This document shows, one piece after another, positions 19,977 through 27,259 of a stretch of 64,000 nucleotides of DNA. The DNA is taken from NCBI RefSeq assembly GCF_002811765.1, contig NZ_NPDR01000004.1, forward strand, positions 371,798 to 435,797, given 5' to 3'. The notes beneath the pieces were generated by a model. That model was not told where the DNA came from. It did no database searches and worked only from the letters and a program-made list of their open reading frames with translations. The translations under genes were made by a program, and so were the position numbers. Numbering within the stretch: position 1 is the first letter of the stretch; the number at the start of each line of letters is the position of its first letter. Origin of the DNA: Leptospira saintgironsiae (GTDB lineage Bacteria > Spirochaetota > Leptospiria > Leptospirales > Leptospiraceae).

Positions 19977-20555
19977 ATGAATCCTAAGGTTGATTTCTTT
20001 TTTAATAAGGCCAAACAATGGAAGGAAGAATATGAGGCGTTGCGTAAGATCGCTTTAGCTTCCGGACTTACCGAAGAATTAAAATGGGGTCAGCCTTGTT
20101 ATACATCTCAAGAAAATAATATAGTTTTGATACATGGATTTAAAGAATATTGTGCGTTTTTGTTTTTCAAAGGCGCTTTATTAAAAGACCCAAAAGGAAT
20201 TCTAATCCAACAAACTAAAAATGTGCAGTCCGCTCGCCAAATTCGATTTACTAATCTTAAAGAAATCGATAAGCTTAAAACCTCTTTGAAATCTTATATC
20301 AAAAATGCGATAGAAGTAGAAAAGTCCGGACAAAAAGTAAATTTTAAAAAGACCAAAGAGTTTGATATGCCTGAGGAATTCTTAAGTAAGCTTGAGGAAT
20401 CTCCCAACTTAAAATCTGCTTTCGACTCATTAACTCCTGGTAGACAAAGAGGTTACCTTCTTCATTTTTCTTCTGCAAAACAATCTAAGACCAGAGAGGC
20501 GAGAATAGAAAAGTATATCCCGCATATTCTGAAAGGCAAAGGATTAGATGATTAA
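19977..20555 (+). CDS. YdeI/OmdA-like protein with DUF1801 domain
   Basis: A 192-residue soluble protein. The N-terminal ~120 residues (LKWGQPCYTSQENNIVLIHGFKEY with FFKGALL) fit a DUF1801 fold, and the C-terminal part (FDSLTPGRQRGYLLHFSSAK, then REARIEKYIPHILKGKG) is the YdeI/OmdA helical signature. Members have been associated with resistance to bacteriocins or acid in a few bacteria, without a known mechanism. The start follows an AGGGTGA; its end overlaps the next gene by eight bases. Confidence 0.85.
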   Translation: MNPKVDFFFNKAKQWKEEYEALRKIALASGLTEELKWGQPCYTSQENNIVLIHGFKEYCAFLFFKGALLKDPKGILIQQTKNVQSARQIRFTNLKEIDKLKTSLKSYIKNAIEVEKSGQKVNFKKTKEFDMPEEFLSKLEESPNLKSAFDSLTPGRQRGYLLHFSSAKQSKTREARIEKYIPHILKGKGLDD

Positions 20556-21024
20556 GAAGAAGGCTGTAGCAAAGAAGAAACCCACAAAACCTGCGGTTAA
20601 AAAGAAGAGTCCTAAGAAAAAGCAGCCGGTCTTACTTTCGGGTGGGAATCCCCAAATCGCAAAAGGTTATGGAGACGGCCCGGTCCAGGAATATATCTCC
20701 GCAATGCCTGGTTGGAAAAAGGATATTGGTCGTAAACTCGACGAAATCATAACCCGCACAGTTCCTTATGTATATAAAGCGGTAAAATGGAATTCTCCTT
20801 TATACGGAATTGAAGGGGATGGTTGGTTTCTAGGAATTCATGTTTTTAATAAATACGTTAAGATTGCTTTCTTTAGAGGAAGCCATTTGAAACCACTTCC
20901 TCCTGGTGAATCCAAACAAAAGGAAGTCCGTTACCTCGACATCAAAGAGAATGATAAGATAGATGAGGCTCAACTTTCTTCTTGGATCAAGCAAGCGAGC
21001 GACCTGCCCGGCGAAAAAATGTAA
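20548..21024 (+). CDS. DUF1801-domain protein with Lys-rich tail
   Basis: A 158-residue protein. Residues 1-30 are an extremely lysine-rich leader (KKKAVAKKKPTKPAVKKKSP) that may bind nucleic acid. The rest is a DUF1801 domain (PVQEYISAMPGWKKDIGRKL, VKWNSPLYGIEGDGWFLGI), related to the N-terminal part of the upstream protein. The ATG lies within the end of the previous gene, so translation is coupled. Function is unknown. Confidence 0.82.
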   Translation: MIKKKAVAKKKPTKPAVKKKSPKKKQPVLLSGGNPQIAKGYGDGPVQEYISAMPGWKKDIGRKLDEIITRTVPYVYKAVKWNSPLYGIEGDGWFLGIHVFNKYVKIAFFRGSHLKPLPPGESKQKEVRYLDIKENDKIDEAQLSSWIKQASDLPGEKM

Positions 21025-21151
21025 GGCCAAGTGATTGGGCAAGGGTCTATTCTTTTGTTCAATAAAGCGTCCAAAATATCCGTAATAACATATTAAGTTC
21101 TTCCCATCCAAAAGTAAGAGTCCCGAATGATTTCAATATCGGGAGGATGAT

Positions 21152-21598
21152 ATGGCAAATACTGTATTCGAAAGTAAGGCTTCTTGGGCGGGAGGATTAA
21201 AATTAAACCTACAATCCAGGAATCATAAATGGGTGGTGGACGAACCTGAAATTTTAGGCGGGACTGACCAAGGACCGAATCCAGTTGAACTCGTGTTAGG
21301 TGGACTAGCAAGTTGTGTGGGAGTTTTGGTTTCTCTTTATGCTCCTGCTCATAAGGTAGAGTTGAAGGATTTCCATGTATTCGTGGAAGGAGATCTGGAT
21401 TTGGATGGGTTCCAAGAACTTGCACCTGTTCGCCCTGGATTTTCGCAGATCCGTTATAGGGTAGATATTCAAACAGATTCTCCTAAAGAAAATGTGGATT
21501 CTCTACTTGCTCATATAGAGAGGATTTGCCCTGTGAAGGATACGTTATCCGGAGTAGGAGTATTATACCAAAAATCTGGATCTTCTGTTGCAGCTTGA
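21152..21598 (+). CDS. OsmC-family peroxidase-like protein
   Basis: A 148-residue OsmC-fold protein. Two cysteines in the family positions are visible, in LGGLASCVGVLVSLYA and in HIERICPVKDTL; in OsmC/Ohr they form the peroxidatic pair that reduces organic hydroperoxides. The N-terminal part SKASWAGGLKLNLQSRNHKW is OsmC-like rather than Ohr-like. A GGGAGG lies eight bases before the ATG. It is followed by a long hairpin (21606-21655). It may act in peroxide defence, by family. Confidence 0.87.
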   Translation: MANTVFESKASWAGGLKLNLQSRNHKWVVDEPEILGGTDQGPNPVELVLGGLASCVGVLVSLYAPAHKVELKDFHVFVEGDLDLDGFQELAPVRPGFSQIRYRVDIQTDSPKENVDSLLAHIERICPVKDTLSGVGVLYQKSGSSVAA

Positions 21599-21605
21599 TC
21601 AAATA

Positions 21606-21655
21606 TAGGTTCCTTTTCGAATATTCTATTGAGAATTTTCGGAAAGGAGTTCCTA
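21606..21655. repeat. Long stem-loop downstream of osmC-like gene
   Basis: Bases 21610-21627 pair with 21632-21649 over 18 positions with one mismatch and two G-U pairs around an ATTG loop; TAGG (21606-21609) pairs further with CCTA (21652-21655) after a two-base bulge. It begins seven bases after the stop codon. It could terminate the osmC-like transcript or protect its 3' end, although no clear T-tract follows. Confidence 0.6.
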
Positions 21656-21771
21656 CCTTCGCTTTAAAAGAAATATCCTTCTGTAATATTCTAGTCATTC
21701 ACTTGTTGTAGATAAGAGGTATCTTACTAAAGAACTAAAAAATTTTGACATAATACGGTAAGGAAATCGCT

Positions 21772-21786
21772 GTTTCGAGACGAAAC
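21772..21786. promoter_or_regulatory. Inverted repeat GTTTCGAGACGAAAC in leader of small gene
   Basis: GTTTCG and CGAAAC flank AGA about 54 bases upstream of the ATG at 21840. The motif TTTCGA recurs on both sides of that ATG. It may be an operator or a leader hairpin; the sequence alone does not decide. A TTGACA at 21745-21750 has no convincing -10 at the correct spacing. Confidence 0.35.
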
Positions 21787-21825
21787 TAAATATGGAAGCC
21801 GCGGGTCTTACCCCTCAAGACGAAA

Positions 21826-21834
21826 AAAGGAGGT
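21826..21834 (+). promoter_or_regulatory. Strong Shine-Dalgarno AAAGGAGGT
   Basis: A nearly perfect anti-16S complement five bases before the ATG at 21840. It decides the start of the following small gene against the in-frame ATG at 21792, which has no such signal. Confidence 0.8.
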
Positions 21835-21839
21835 TTCGA

Positions 21840-22010
21840 ATGTTTCGATCCGAGAAAGAGAAAAACGAAAAAAGCCAATTCCAATCCGCTGGACCTATCC
21901 AAGTAAGAAAGGAATTTGCTCGTTCAGAAGCTGTAAATTTCTCCACTAAAAAGGCAGAAAGCAGAGACGAAAAAGTGGTCCGACTTAGACCAGATCTATA
22001 CGAAAAATAA
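21840..22010 (+). CDS. Small charged protein of unknown function
   Basis: A 56-residue, strongly charged protein (MFRSEKEKNEKSQFQ, ending RLRPDLYEK) without membrane segment, cysteine or recognisable domain; probably disordered. The case for coding is the near-ideal Shine-Dalgarno at the chosen ATG. An upstream in-frame ATG at 21792 would add 16 residues. I do not recognise the family. It is convergent with hisC, ending 14 bp away. Confidence 0.6.
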   Translation: MFRSEKEKNEKSQFQSAGPIQVRKEFARSEAVNFSTKKAESRDEKVVRLRPDLYEK

Positions 22011-22024
22011 ACCGGAGCTTCTTA

Positions 22025-23122
22025 TCACAGAAGTTCCGAAAGCCTTTCTAATACCCGGTCGTTCTGTTCGGGTCTTCCTATCGTAATTCTCAAAGCGTTC
22101 AATCCGTAACTTTTCAGATTTCTTAATATAATCCCTTCCTTCAGCAATGTTTCGAAGGTTTGGGTGGAATCTAATTTTGCAGAATCCAATTTGATCGTGA
22201 TAAAGTTTGCATAGGATTCGAAGTAGGAGAGCCCCTTCTTCTTTGCGAACTCTTCATAGCGGATCATTTCTTTTAAGTTTGATTTTAGATAATTCTCCAC
22301 AAATTCTCTATCGTTTAACGCAGTTGCGGCTGCTAATTGAGAAAGTTGAGAAACATTAAATGGAGGTCTTAATTTATAGAATGCCCGGATCATTTCTTCA
22401 GAAGCGATCCCGTATCCAATTCTCATTCCACCTAATCCGTAAATTTTGGAGAATGTATTTGTATATAATACATTTGGGAATTTTGAAATTACATCTGCAG
22501 CTTTTACTTCTTTTTTAGGATCTCTAGTTTTTCCGAATTCCATATAAGCTGCATCCAATACGACCATTGTATCGGAGGAAATTTTTTGGAGAAAAGTATA
22601 TAGATCTGACTGATCCAAAGCATCTCCGATTGGGTTACAAGGAGTGCAGATGAATATGATCTTAGGAGAATGTTTTTTATACAGATCCAGAAATTGGTCC
22701 AAATCATGGAGTTCTGAATTTGTATGGACTGTCTCCGCGCCACATTGTCCTGCGTAAATGGAATACATGGAGAATGTTTTTCCATTTTGGAGGATCTTAT
22801 CTCCTGGATTCAAAACAGATCTTGTAGCAAAATCGAATATTTGATCGCTACCGTTCCCTTGTATTACATTTTTTGAATCTACTCCGTGGGCCTTTGCAAG
22901 TGCATCCTTTAGCGCCTTATAAGAATCGTCAGGATATAAGGGCATCTTATATACAGCTCCTTTAATGACCTCGGAAACCTTGGGAGATACACCGTATGGA
23001 TTCTCATTCGAGGCAAGTTTAAGAACTTTGTCAGGAGAAATTCCGTATTCACGTACGACTAGTTCAATTGGTTTACCGGCCTCGTAAGCCGGGATCTTGT
23101 CTAAAGCGGGCTGGAATCTCAT
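22025..23122 (-). CDS. hisC: Histidinol-phosphate aminotransferase HisC
   Basis: A 365-residue PLP enzyme of histidine biosynthesis, converting imidazole-acetol phosphate to histidinol phosphate. Signatures: KLASNENPYGVSPKV near the N-terminus, NGSDQIFDFATR, and the PLP lysine in YTNTFSKIYGLGGMRIGYG. The length is typical. GGAATT precedes the ATG. It lies 22 bp downstream of the cyclase-peroxidase gene on the same strand, so the two may be cotranscribed; other his genes are not in the window. HisC-like enzymes can also act on aromatic amino acids. Confidence 0.92.
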   Translation of the reverse strand: MRFQPALDKIPAYEAGKPIELVVREYGISPDKVLKLASNENPYGVSPKVSEVIKGAVYKMPLYPDDSYKALKDALAKAHGVDSKNVIQGNGSDQIFDFATRSVLNPGDKILQNGKTFSMYSIYAGQCGAETVHTNSELHDLDQFLDLYKKHSPKIIFICTPCNPIGDALDQSDLYTFLQKISSDTMVVLDAAYMEFGKTRDPKKEVKAADVISKFPNVLYTNTFSKIYGLGGMRIGYGIASEEMIRAFYKLRPPFNVSQLSQLAAATALNDREFVENYLKSNLKEMIRYEEFAKKKGLSYFESYANFITIKLDSAKLDSTQTFETLLKEGIILRNLKSYGLNALRITIGRPEQNDRVLERLSELL

Positions 23123-23144
23123 CTAATTCCAGAAAAAAACGGAG

Positions 23145-24773
23145 TCAGGATTCTTCCAATCGTTTTTGTTCTACCAATCTTTGGTAAAGTCCTTGGAAGT
23201 CTTTGAAAAATAAGGATTCGCTGAGCGCGTATTCCATCACCATTCTTTTGGTTTCTTCGGAAGCGAGTAGAGCCCGATCTGTAGCGAGCATTTTGACCCC
23301 ACCATCCAAAAGTAGATCTCTAAAATAATGATTATTGAATATATTCGGAGTCTCCGTAAAAGATCCCTTAGCATGCCAGCCCAAAGTATGGACTCCCAAG
23401 AGTAAAACTGTATCTCTTGTGGAAAATCCCATCATAGAAAAATAATCCAGAGAATCTTTTATATCAGGACTATCTACAGGCATTAACATTCTTCCGTTCG
23501 GATAACTGGAATCCTTTCTTCCTGGAAGAATATGGACCTGAGGTCCTCCTGCTTTTTGGAGTGCAAGAGCGCCAGAAAGTGCGATCATATCAGCAAGAGA
23601 AGGAATTCCAACTCTTCCTTCTTTTTCCAAATCTTCTTTTAAATGGATGATTGCTTCTAATTGTTTTGTGACTCCGCGATTATTCTCATCATTTAGGATT
23701 GTAGGAAAACGAATAGAACCTTCGAGGCCTAACCATTCTCCATCTGCGGAGAAGATGGAAGAAGCATGAAATACCATACGAAGCCAAGCTCCAGCTTCTG
23801 TCGGATCAATCTTGTCCCAGATCCTATATCCTGTTTCTTGCCAAATGCTTCCTTCACAATTATTTTTGGTTCCTAATACTTCATGAACTCTATAATTTCC
23901 GGTTTTACCTTTCAGCTTCGTTTCGAAACTTCTTCCCTTATTTATTCTTTCCTTTACGGATTCATAAACCTTTTGGGAAATTAAGATCTTGGCGCCTGCC
24001 TTCTTCGTAGTTGTTTCGATCCTACTTGCTGAGTTAACTGTGTCTCCGATCGCAGTGAATGACATGCTCAATGGATGACCTAATTTTCCAAGGATTGCAG
24101 TTCCATAATTGATCCCAATTCCAATTTCGAATTCGGATCCCAAATGATTTTGAAGATATGTATTCAAATTTTCTAATTCAGATCTCATCTCCAGAGCGGA
24201 TCGGATTGCGCTTAGATTTGAACGGACTGGATCTGGATCTTCTAAACCGAAAATCGCCATAAGTCCATCGCCTATATACTTATCGATGATCCCACCATAT
24301 TTAAGTACCTTATCACCCATTCTATAAAAGTAACGATTTAGAATATGGACTACATCATAAGGCAAATGACTTTCTGAAAAACTTGTAAAGCCTCTAATAT
24401 CACTAAATAAGATCGCCACTGGTTTTTCTATCCCAGAGGTCAGATCGGAAAATGTAGAAGCAAGAGCCTGATCCGCCTCATCTATGACTAATCTTCTGAG
24501 TACGATATCACCTGTGGTTTTTGTTTGGCAGGCGAGCCTTACGTTATCCGGAAATCCTTTCTTCTGAGCTAACGCCGTTTCTTTTTCGTTGCGGGGAAGA
24601 AGGTTTTCATCTCCTTCTTGGATCAATACCCTACATGTAGAACAACGTGCGTTACCTCCACATGCGTGTATATGAGGGATTCCTGCATCCAGTGAAATTT
24701 GTAATAATGGCTTGTTTAATTCGGAAGGTTCGAGGAAAACTTCCTTATCGTTTTCGAAGATAATTTTTATCAT
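23145..24773 (-). CDS. Ferredoxin - class III nucleotide cyclase - haem peroxidase fusion
   Basis: A 542-residue three-domain protein. (1) Residues 1-95 are a [2Fe-2S] ferredoxin domain with Cys38, Cys44, Cys47 and Cys82. (2) Residues 115-300 are a class III cyclase catalytic domain: metal aspartates D125 (ILFSDIRGFTSF) and D169 (KYIGDGLMAIFG), base-selecting K165 and T240, and N247/R251 in GDTVNSASR. The K/T pair suggests a class IIIb adenylate cyclase. (3) Residues 320-535 match class I haem peroxidases of the ascorbate/cytochrome c type: distal R332-x-x-F335-H336, proximal H462 in LLGVHTLGWH, IFNNHYFRDLL and the D499 of ATDRALL. The two usual tryptophans are Phe (335 and 472). Catalytic residues of all domains look intact. 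I infer a redox- or peroxide-responsive cAMP producer; the effect of each domain on the others is unknown. No Shine-Dalgarno is obvious. Confidence 0.88.
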   Translation of the reverse strand: MIKIIFENDKEVFLEPSELNKPLLQISLDAGIPHIHACGGNARCSTCRVLIQEGDENLLPRNEKETALAQKKGFPDNVRLACQTKTTGDIVLRRLVIDEADQALASTFSDLTSGIEKPVAILFSDIRGFTSFSESHLPYDVVHILNRYFYRMGDKVLKYGGIIDKYIGDGLMAIFGLEDPDPVRSNLSAIRSALEMRSELENLNTYLQNHLGSEFEIGIGINYGTAILGKLGHPLSMSFTAIGDTVNSASRIETTTKKAGAKILISQKVYESVKERINKGRSFETKLKGKTGNYRVHEVLGTKNNCEGSIWQETGYRIWDKIDPTEAGAWLRMVFHASSIFSADGEWLGLEGSIRFPTILNDENNRGVTKQLEAIIHLKEDLEKEGRVGIPSLADMIALSGALALQKAGGPQVHILPGRKDSSYPNGRMLMPVDSPDIKDSLDYFSMMGFSTRDTVLLLGVHTLGWHAKGSFTETPNIFNNHYFRDLLLDGGVKMLATDRALLASEETKRMVMEYALSESLFFKDFQGLYQRLVEQKRLEES

Positions 24774-24882
24774 AAAGGGAGATTGAATCCGGCGACCAAT
24801 ATTGGATCTAAATCCTTGTTCATTTTTATATTAGATGAAAAATACTAAAAGACTAATATTCAGACCGATCGATATGCGCTCT

Positions 24883-24900
24883 AAGAATAAAAATATTCTT
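24883..24900. promoter_or_regulatory. AT-rich inverted repeat between divergent signalling genes
   Basis: AAGAATA and TATTCTT flank AAAA. The repeat lies in the 188-bp spacer between the cyclase-peroxidase gene and the divergent EAL-domain gene, about 60 bp before the latter's start. It could be an operator or a promoter-associated hairpin. AT-rich palindromes also occur by chance. Confidence 0.3.
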
Positions 24901-24961
24901 TTGCCCGAGCCGGAAATTCTTTTTTTCCACGTCTAATTCCCAGTTCTCCGAGTATCCGATC

Positions 24962-26683
24962 GTGAAAAACCAAGAAAATGGATCATCAGATGAATCACCT
25001 AAAAGATCGGTGATTTTATGCGTCGACGACGAGTTGATCATTTTGAGGGGACTCAAAGAACAACTTAAATCCGCCTTTGGAAAAACTTACCAAATAGAAG
25101 CTGCAGACAGCGCAGAGCTAGCTCTCCAAATAGTAGAAGAATGTAACCAGGCAGGAATTCATATCCCCGCAATATTAAGCGACCAGGTGATGCCTGGGAT
25201 TAGAGGGGACGAGTTTCTGATCCGTATCCAAGAAACAAATCCTAATACCAGGAAGATCATGCTCACTGGACAGGCGAGTGCAGAGTCCGTGGGAAATGCT
25301 TTGAATAAAGCAAACTTATATAGATATCTTTCCAAACCCTGGGACTCAAACGATCTACTCATGACTGTAAAAGAAGCAGTCCGTTCTTATGAATCAGATA
25401 TATCTCTTTCTGAACTGAATAAAAAATTAGAAGAAGCGTTACTTTATAATAGAGACTCTGGACTTCCTAATTTGGAATCTTTAAGAAGAAGATTGGATCT
25501 CGCAGTGGAAGAAAAAGAAGATTCTCTTCTCGCGTTGATACGTATAGAATCCACTTCTTTGACCACAAGAGATTTTGGAGTTTCTCTCTATAAGGATTTA
25601 ATGAAGAAGTTCCTGGATTCTATGAAATCTATTCTGGGAAACTATGGAGAAATTTTCCATGTATACGAGGATGAGGTTGCGATACTTTCCAAAGTATCAG
25701 AAGAGGAGTTCCTTCCTCATTTGATCGCATTTCGGATACTTCTCCGCTCTGATTATTTTACTGCTTCCGGAATTTCTTTTAGGATCAACGCAACCATAGC
25801 CACTGCTAGTGGAAAAAAAGATCTATATTATAAAGCGAGACTTGCACTCGTAAAAGCAAGCCAAGAGCCAGAATTCGATTCAGAATCAGGGATCTATTCC
25901 TATACTGAGAAGATGGACGACCAGGATCTGTATAAGATCAATATGGATCTGGGGAAAAGGCTGAACCAAGCAATCCACTCTGGAAATGTAGTGCCTTATT
26001 TCCAAGGGATCATGGACAACCAAACTGGTAAGGTCGAAAAATTTGAATGCCTCGCCAGGATCGTAGAAGATGGAAAAGTATATGCGCCTGCGAGTTTTTT
26101 GTATCTAGCAAAGTCGACTGGACTTTTGAGAAGGATTAGTCCTATACTTTTCGAAAAAGCACTTCGTAAATTTTCAGAGTCTTCTTATTCATTTTCTATC
26201 AATCTGTCTGAGACAGAATTAGAGAGCCCAAGTTTTCCAAAATGGGCTTCTTCTCGTATGGAACATTACGGAATTGATCCGTCTAGAGTGACATTTGAAA
26301 TTTTAGAAACTGCAAGTTTTCACGGAAATCCGGAAAGACTGAAAGTGATCGCAGAACTGAAAGAGTTGGGATCGAAAATTGCAATCGATGATTTTGGAGT
26401 AGAACACTCTAATTTTTCCAGATTATTGGAGATCCAACCTGACTTCATTAAGATAGATGGAAAATTTATTCAGTCTTTGGAAAGAAATCGAACTGCATTC
26501 ATTCTAACTTCTGCCATCACGGAGCTTGCTCACAGAATTGGAGCAAAAGTAGTCGCGGAATTCGTTTCTACTCCGGAAGAATTGAAGGTTGTACGTTCTC
26601 TGGGCATAGAATATTCGCAAGGATACCTAATTATGCAGCCTTCTCCTGACATAACCCCAGTTTCGATAAAAATTATTGAGTAG
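24962..26683 (+). CDS. Response regulator with degenerate GGDEF and EAL domain
   Basis: A 573-residue protein, GTG start. Residues 15-140 are a receiver domain with D22/D23, phospho-acceptor D74 (ILSDQVMPG) and K125 (YLSKPW). Residues ~170-310 are a GGDEF fold whose signature has become VYEDEV, so cyclase activity is unlikely. Residues ~320-570 are an EAL domain: KFECLARI at the EAL position, N in INLSETEL, E in FEILETA, the DD of AIDDFG, K in FIKIDGKF and Q in YSQGYLI, so c-di-GMP phosphodiesterase activity is plausible. It is divergent from the cyclase-peroxidase gene and heads a signalling run. Confidence 0.9.
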   Translation: MKNQENGSSDESPKRSVILCVDDELIILRGLKEQLKSAFGKTYQIEAADSAELALQIVEECNQAGIHIPAILSDQVMPGIRGDEFLIRIQETNPNTRKIMLTGQASAESVGNALNKANLYRYLSKPWDSNDLLMTVKEAVRSYESDISLSELNKKLEEALLYNRDSGLPNLESLRRRLDLAVEEKEDSLLALIRIESTSLTTRDFGVSLYKDLMKKFLDSMKSILGNYGEIFHVYEDEVAILSKVSEEEFLPHLIAFRILLRSDYFTASGISFRINATIATASGKKDLYYKARLALVKASQEPEFDSESGIYSYTEKMDDQDLYKINMDLGKRLNQAIHSGNVVPYFQGIMDNQTGKVEKFECLARIVEDGKVYAPASFLYLAKSTGLLRRISPILFEKALRKFSESSYSFSINLSETELESPSFPKWASSRMEHYGIDPSRVTFEILETASFHGNPERLKVIAELKELGSKIAIDDFGVEHSNFSRLLEIQPDFIKIDGKFIQSLERNRTAFILTSAITELAHRIGAKVVAEFVSTPEELKVVRSLGIEYSQGYLIMQPSPDITPVSIKIIE

Positions 26684-26790
26684 GTACTTTGGCCTATTTT
26701 TTTCCGGGTGGTTTTGTAATTCATTCTTTCGAACAATAAAGTCGAAAATGAGTTGCAAACATAATTTATAGAGTAAGTATCCTTGTTTTG

Positions 26791-26816
26791 CTCCGGATTT
26801 TGAGCCGGGGTTTTTT
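26791..26816 (+). terminator. Rho-independent terminator after the EAL gene
   Basis: CTCCGG pairs with CCGGGG (one G-U) around an eight-base loop, followed by six T. It lies about 110 bases after the EAL-domain stop and 44 bases before the lone receiver gene, so it separates the two transcription units. Confidence 0.7.
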
Positions 26817-26859
26817 CGTTTTTGTTCGTCTAATTTTATAGGTTGGTACCGGGGGCGCG

Positions 26860-27246
26860 GTGGAGAAAGCGATTCTTTTTGTTGATGATGAAGCGCTCAT
26901 TTTGATGAGTATGAAGTCCCAAGTCAAAAGACATCTGGGTGATACTTATCGTTATGAGACTGCTCTAGATGCGTCCGAAGCGATGCAAATCATCGAAGAA
27001 TTAGTAACTGAGGGAGTCAAGATCCTGATCGTAATTTCCGACTGGCTGATGCCGAATATCAAGGGAGACGAATTTTTGAGAATCGTTCACCAAAGATATC
27101 CGGAGATCCAAAAGATCATCATTACAGGTCATGCGGACATTGCTTCCGTTGAAGCTTTAAAAAAAGAGATCAATTTATACAGCTACTTGAAAAAGCCCTG
27201 GGACGAAAAAGAATTAGTAACCACTATCACCTCAGCCCTTAAATAA
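26860..27246 (+). CDS. Single-domain response regulator (CheY-like receiver)
   Basis: A 128-residue lone receiver, GTG start. The acidic pocket D9/D10, phospho-acceptor D61 (VISDWLMPN), the T/S position in IIITGHAD and the lysine in YLKKPWDEKE are all present. There is no output domain, so it must act by protein contact or phosphotransfer. It sits 13 bp before a histidine kinase gene, the obvious candidate phosphodonor. Its sequence resembles the receiver of the upstream EAL protein (shared PWDxxxL tail), suggesting duplication. Confidence 0.92.
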   Translation: MEKAILFVDDEALILMSMKSQVKRHLGDTYRYETALDASEAMQIIEELVTEGVKILIVISDWLMPNIKGDEFLRIVHQRYPEIQKIIITGHADIASVEALKKEINLYSYLKKPWDEKELVTTITSALK

Positions 27247-27259
27247 ATAGGGGGGCATA

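Noticed and set aside
21745..21750. TTGACA as a -35 box before the small charged protein
   Set aside because: At 16-18 bp downstream there is no acceptable -10 hexamer, so the match is probably chance.
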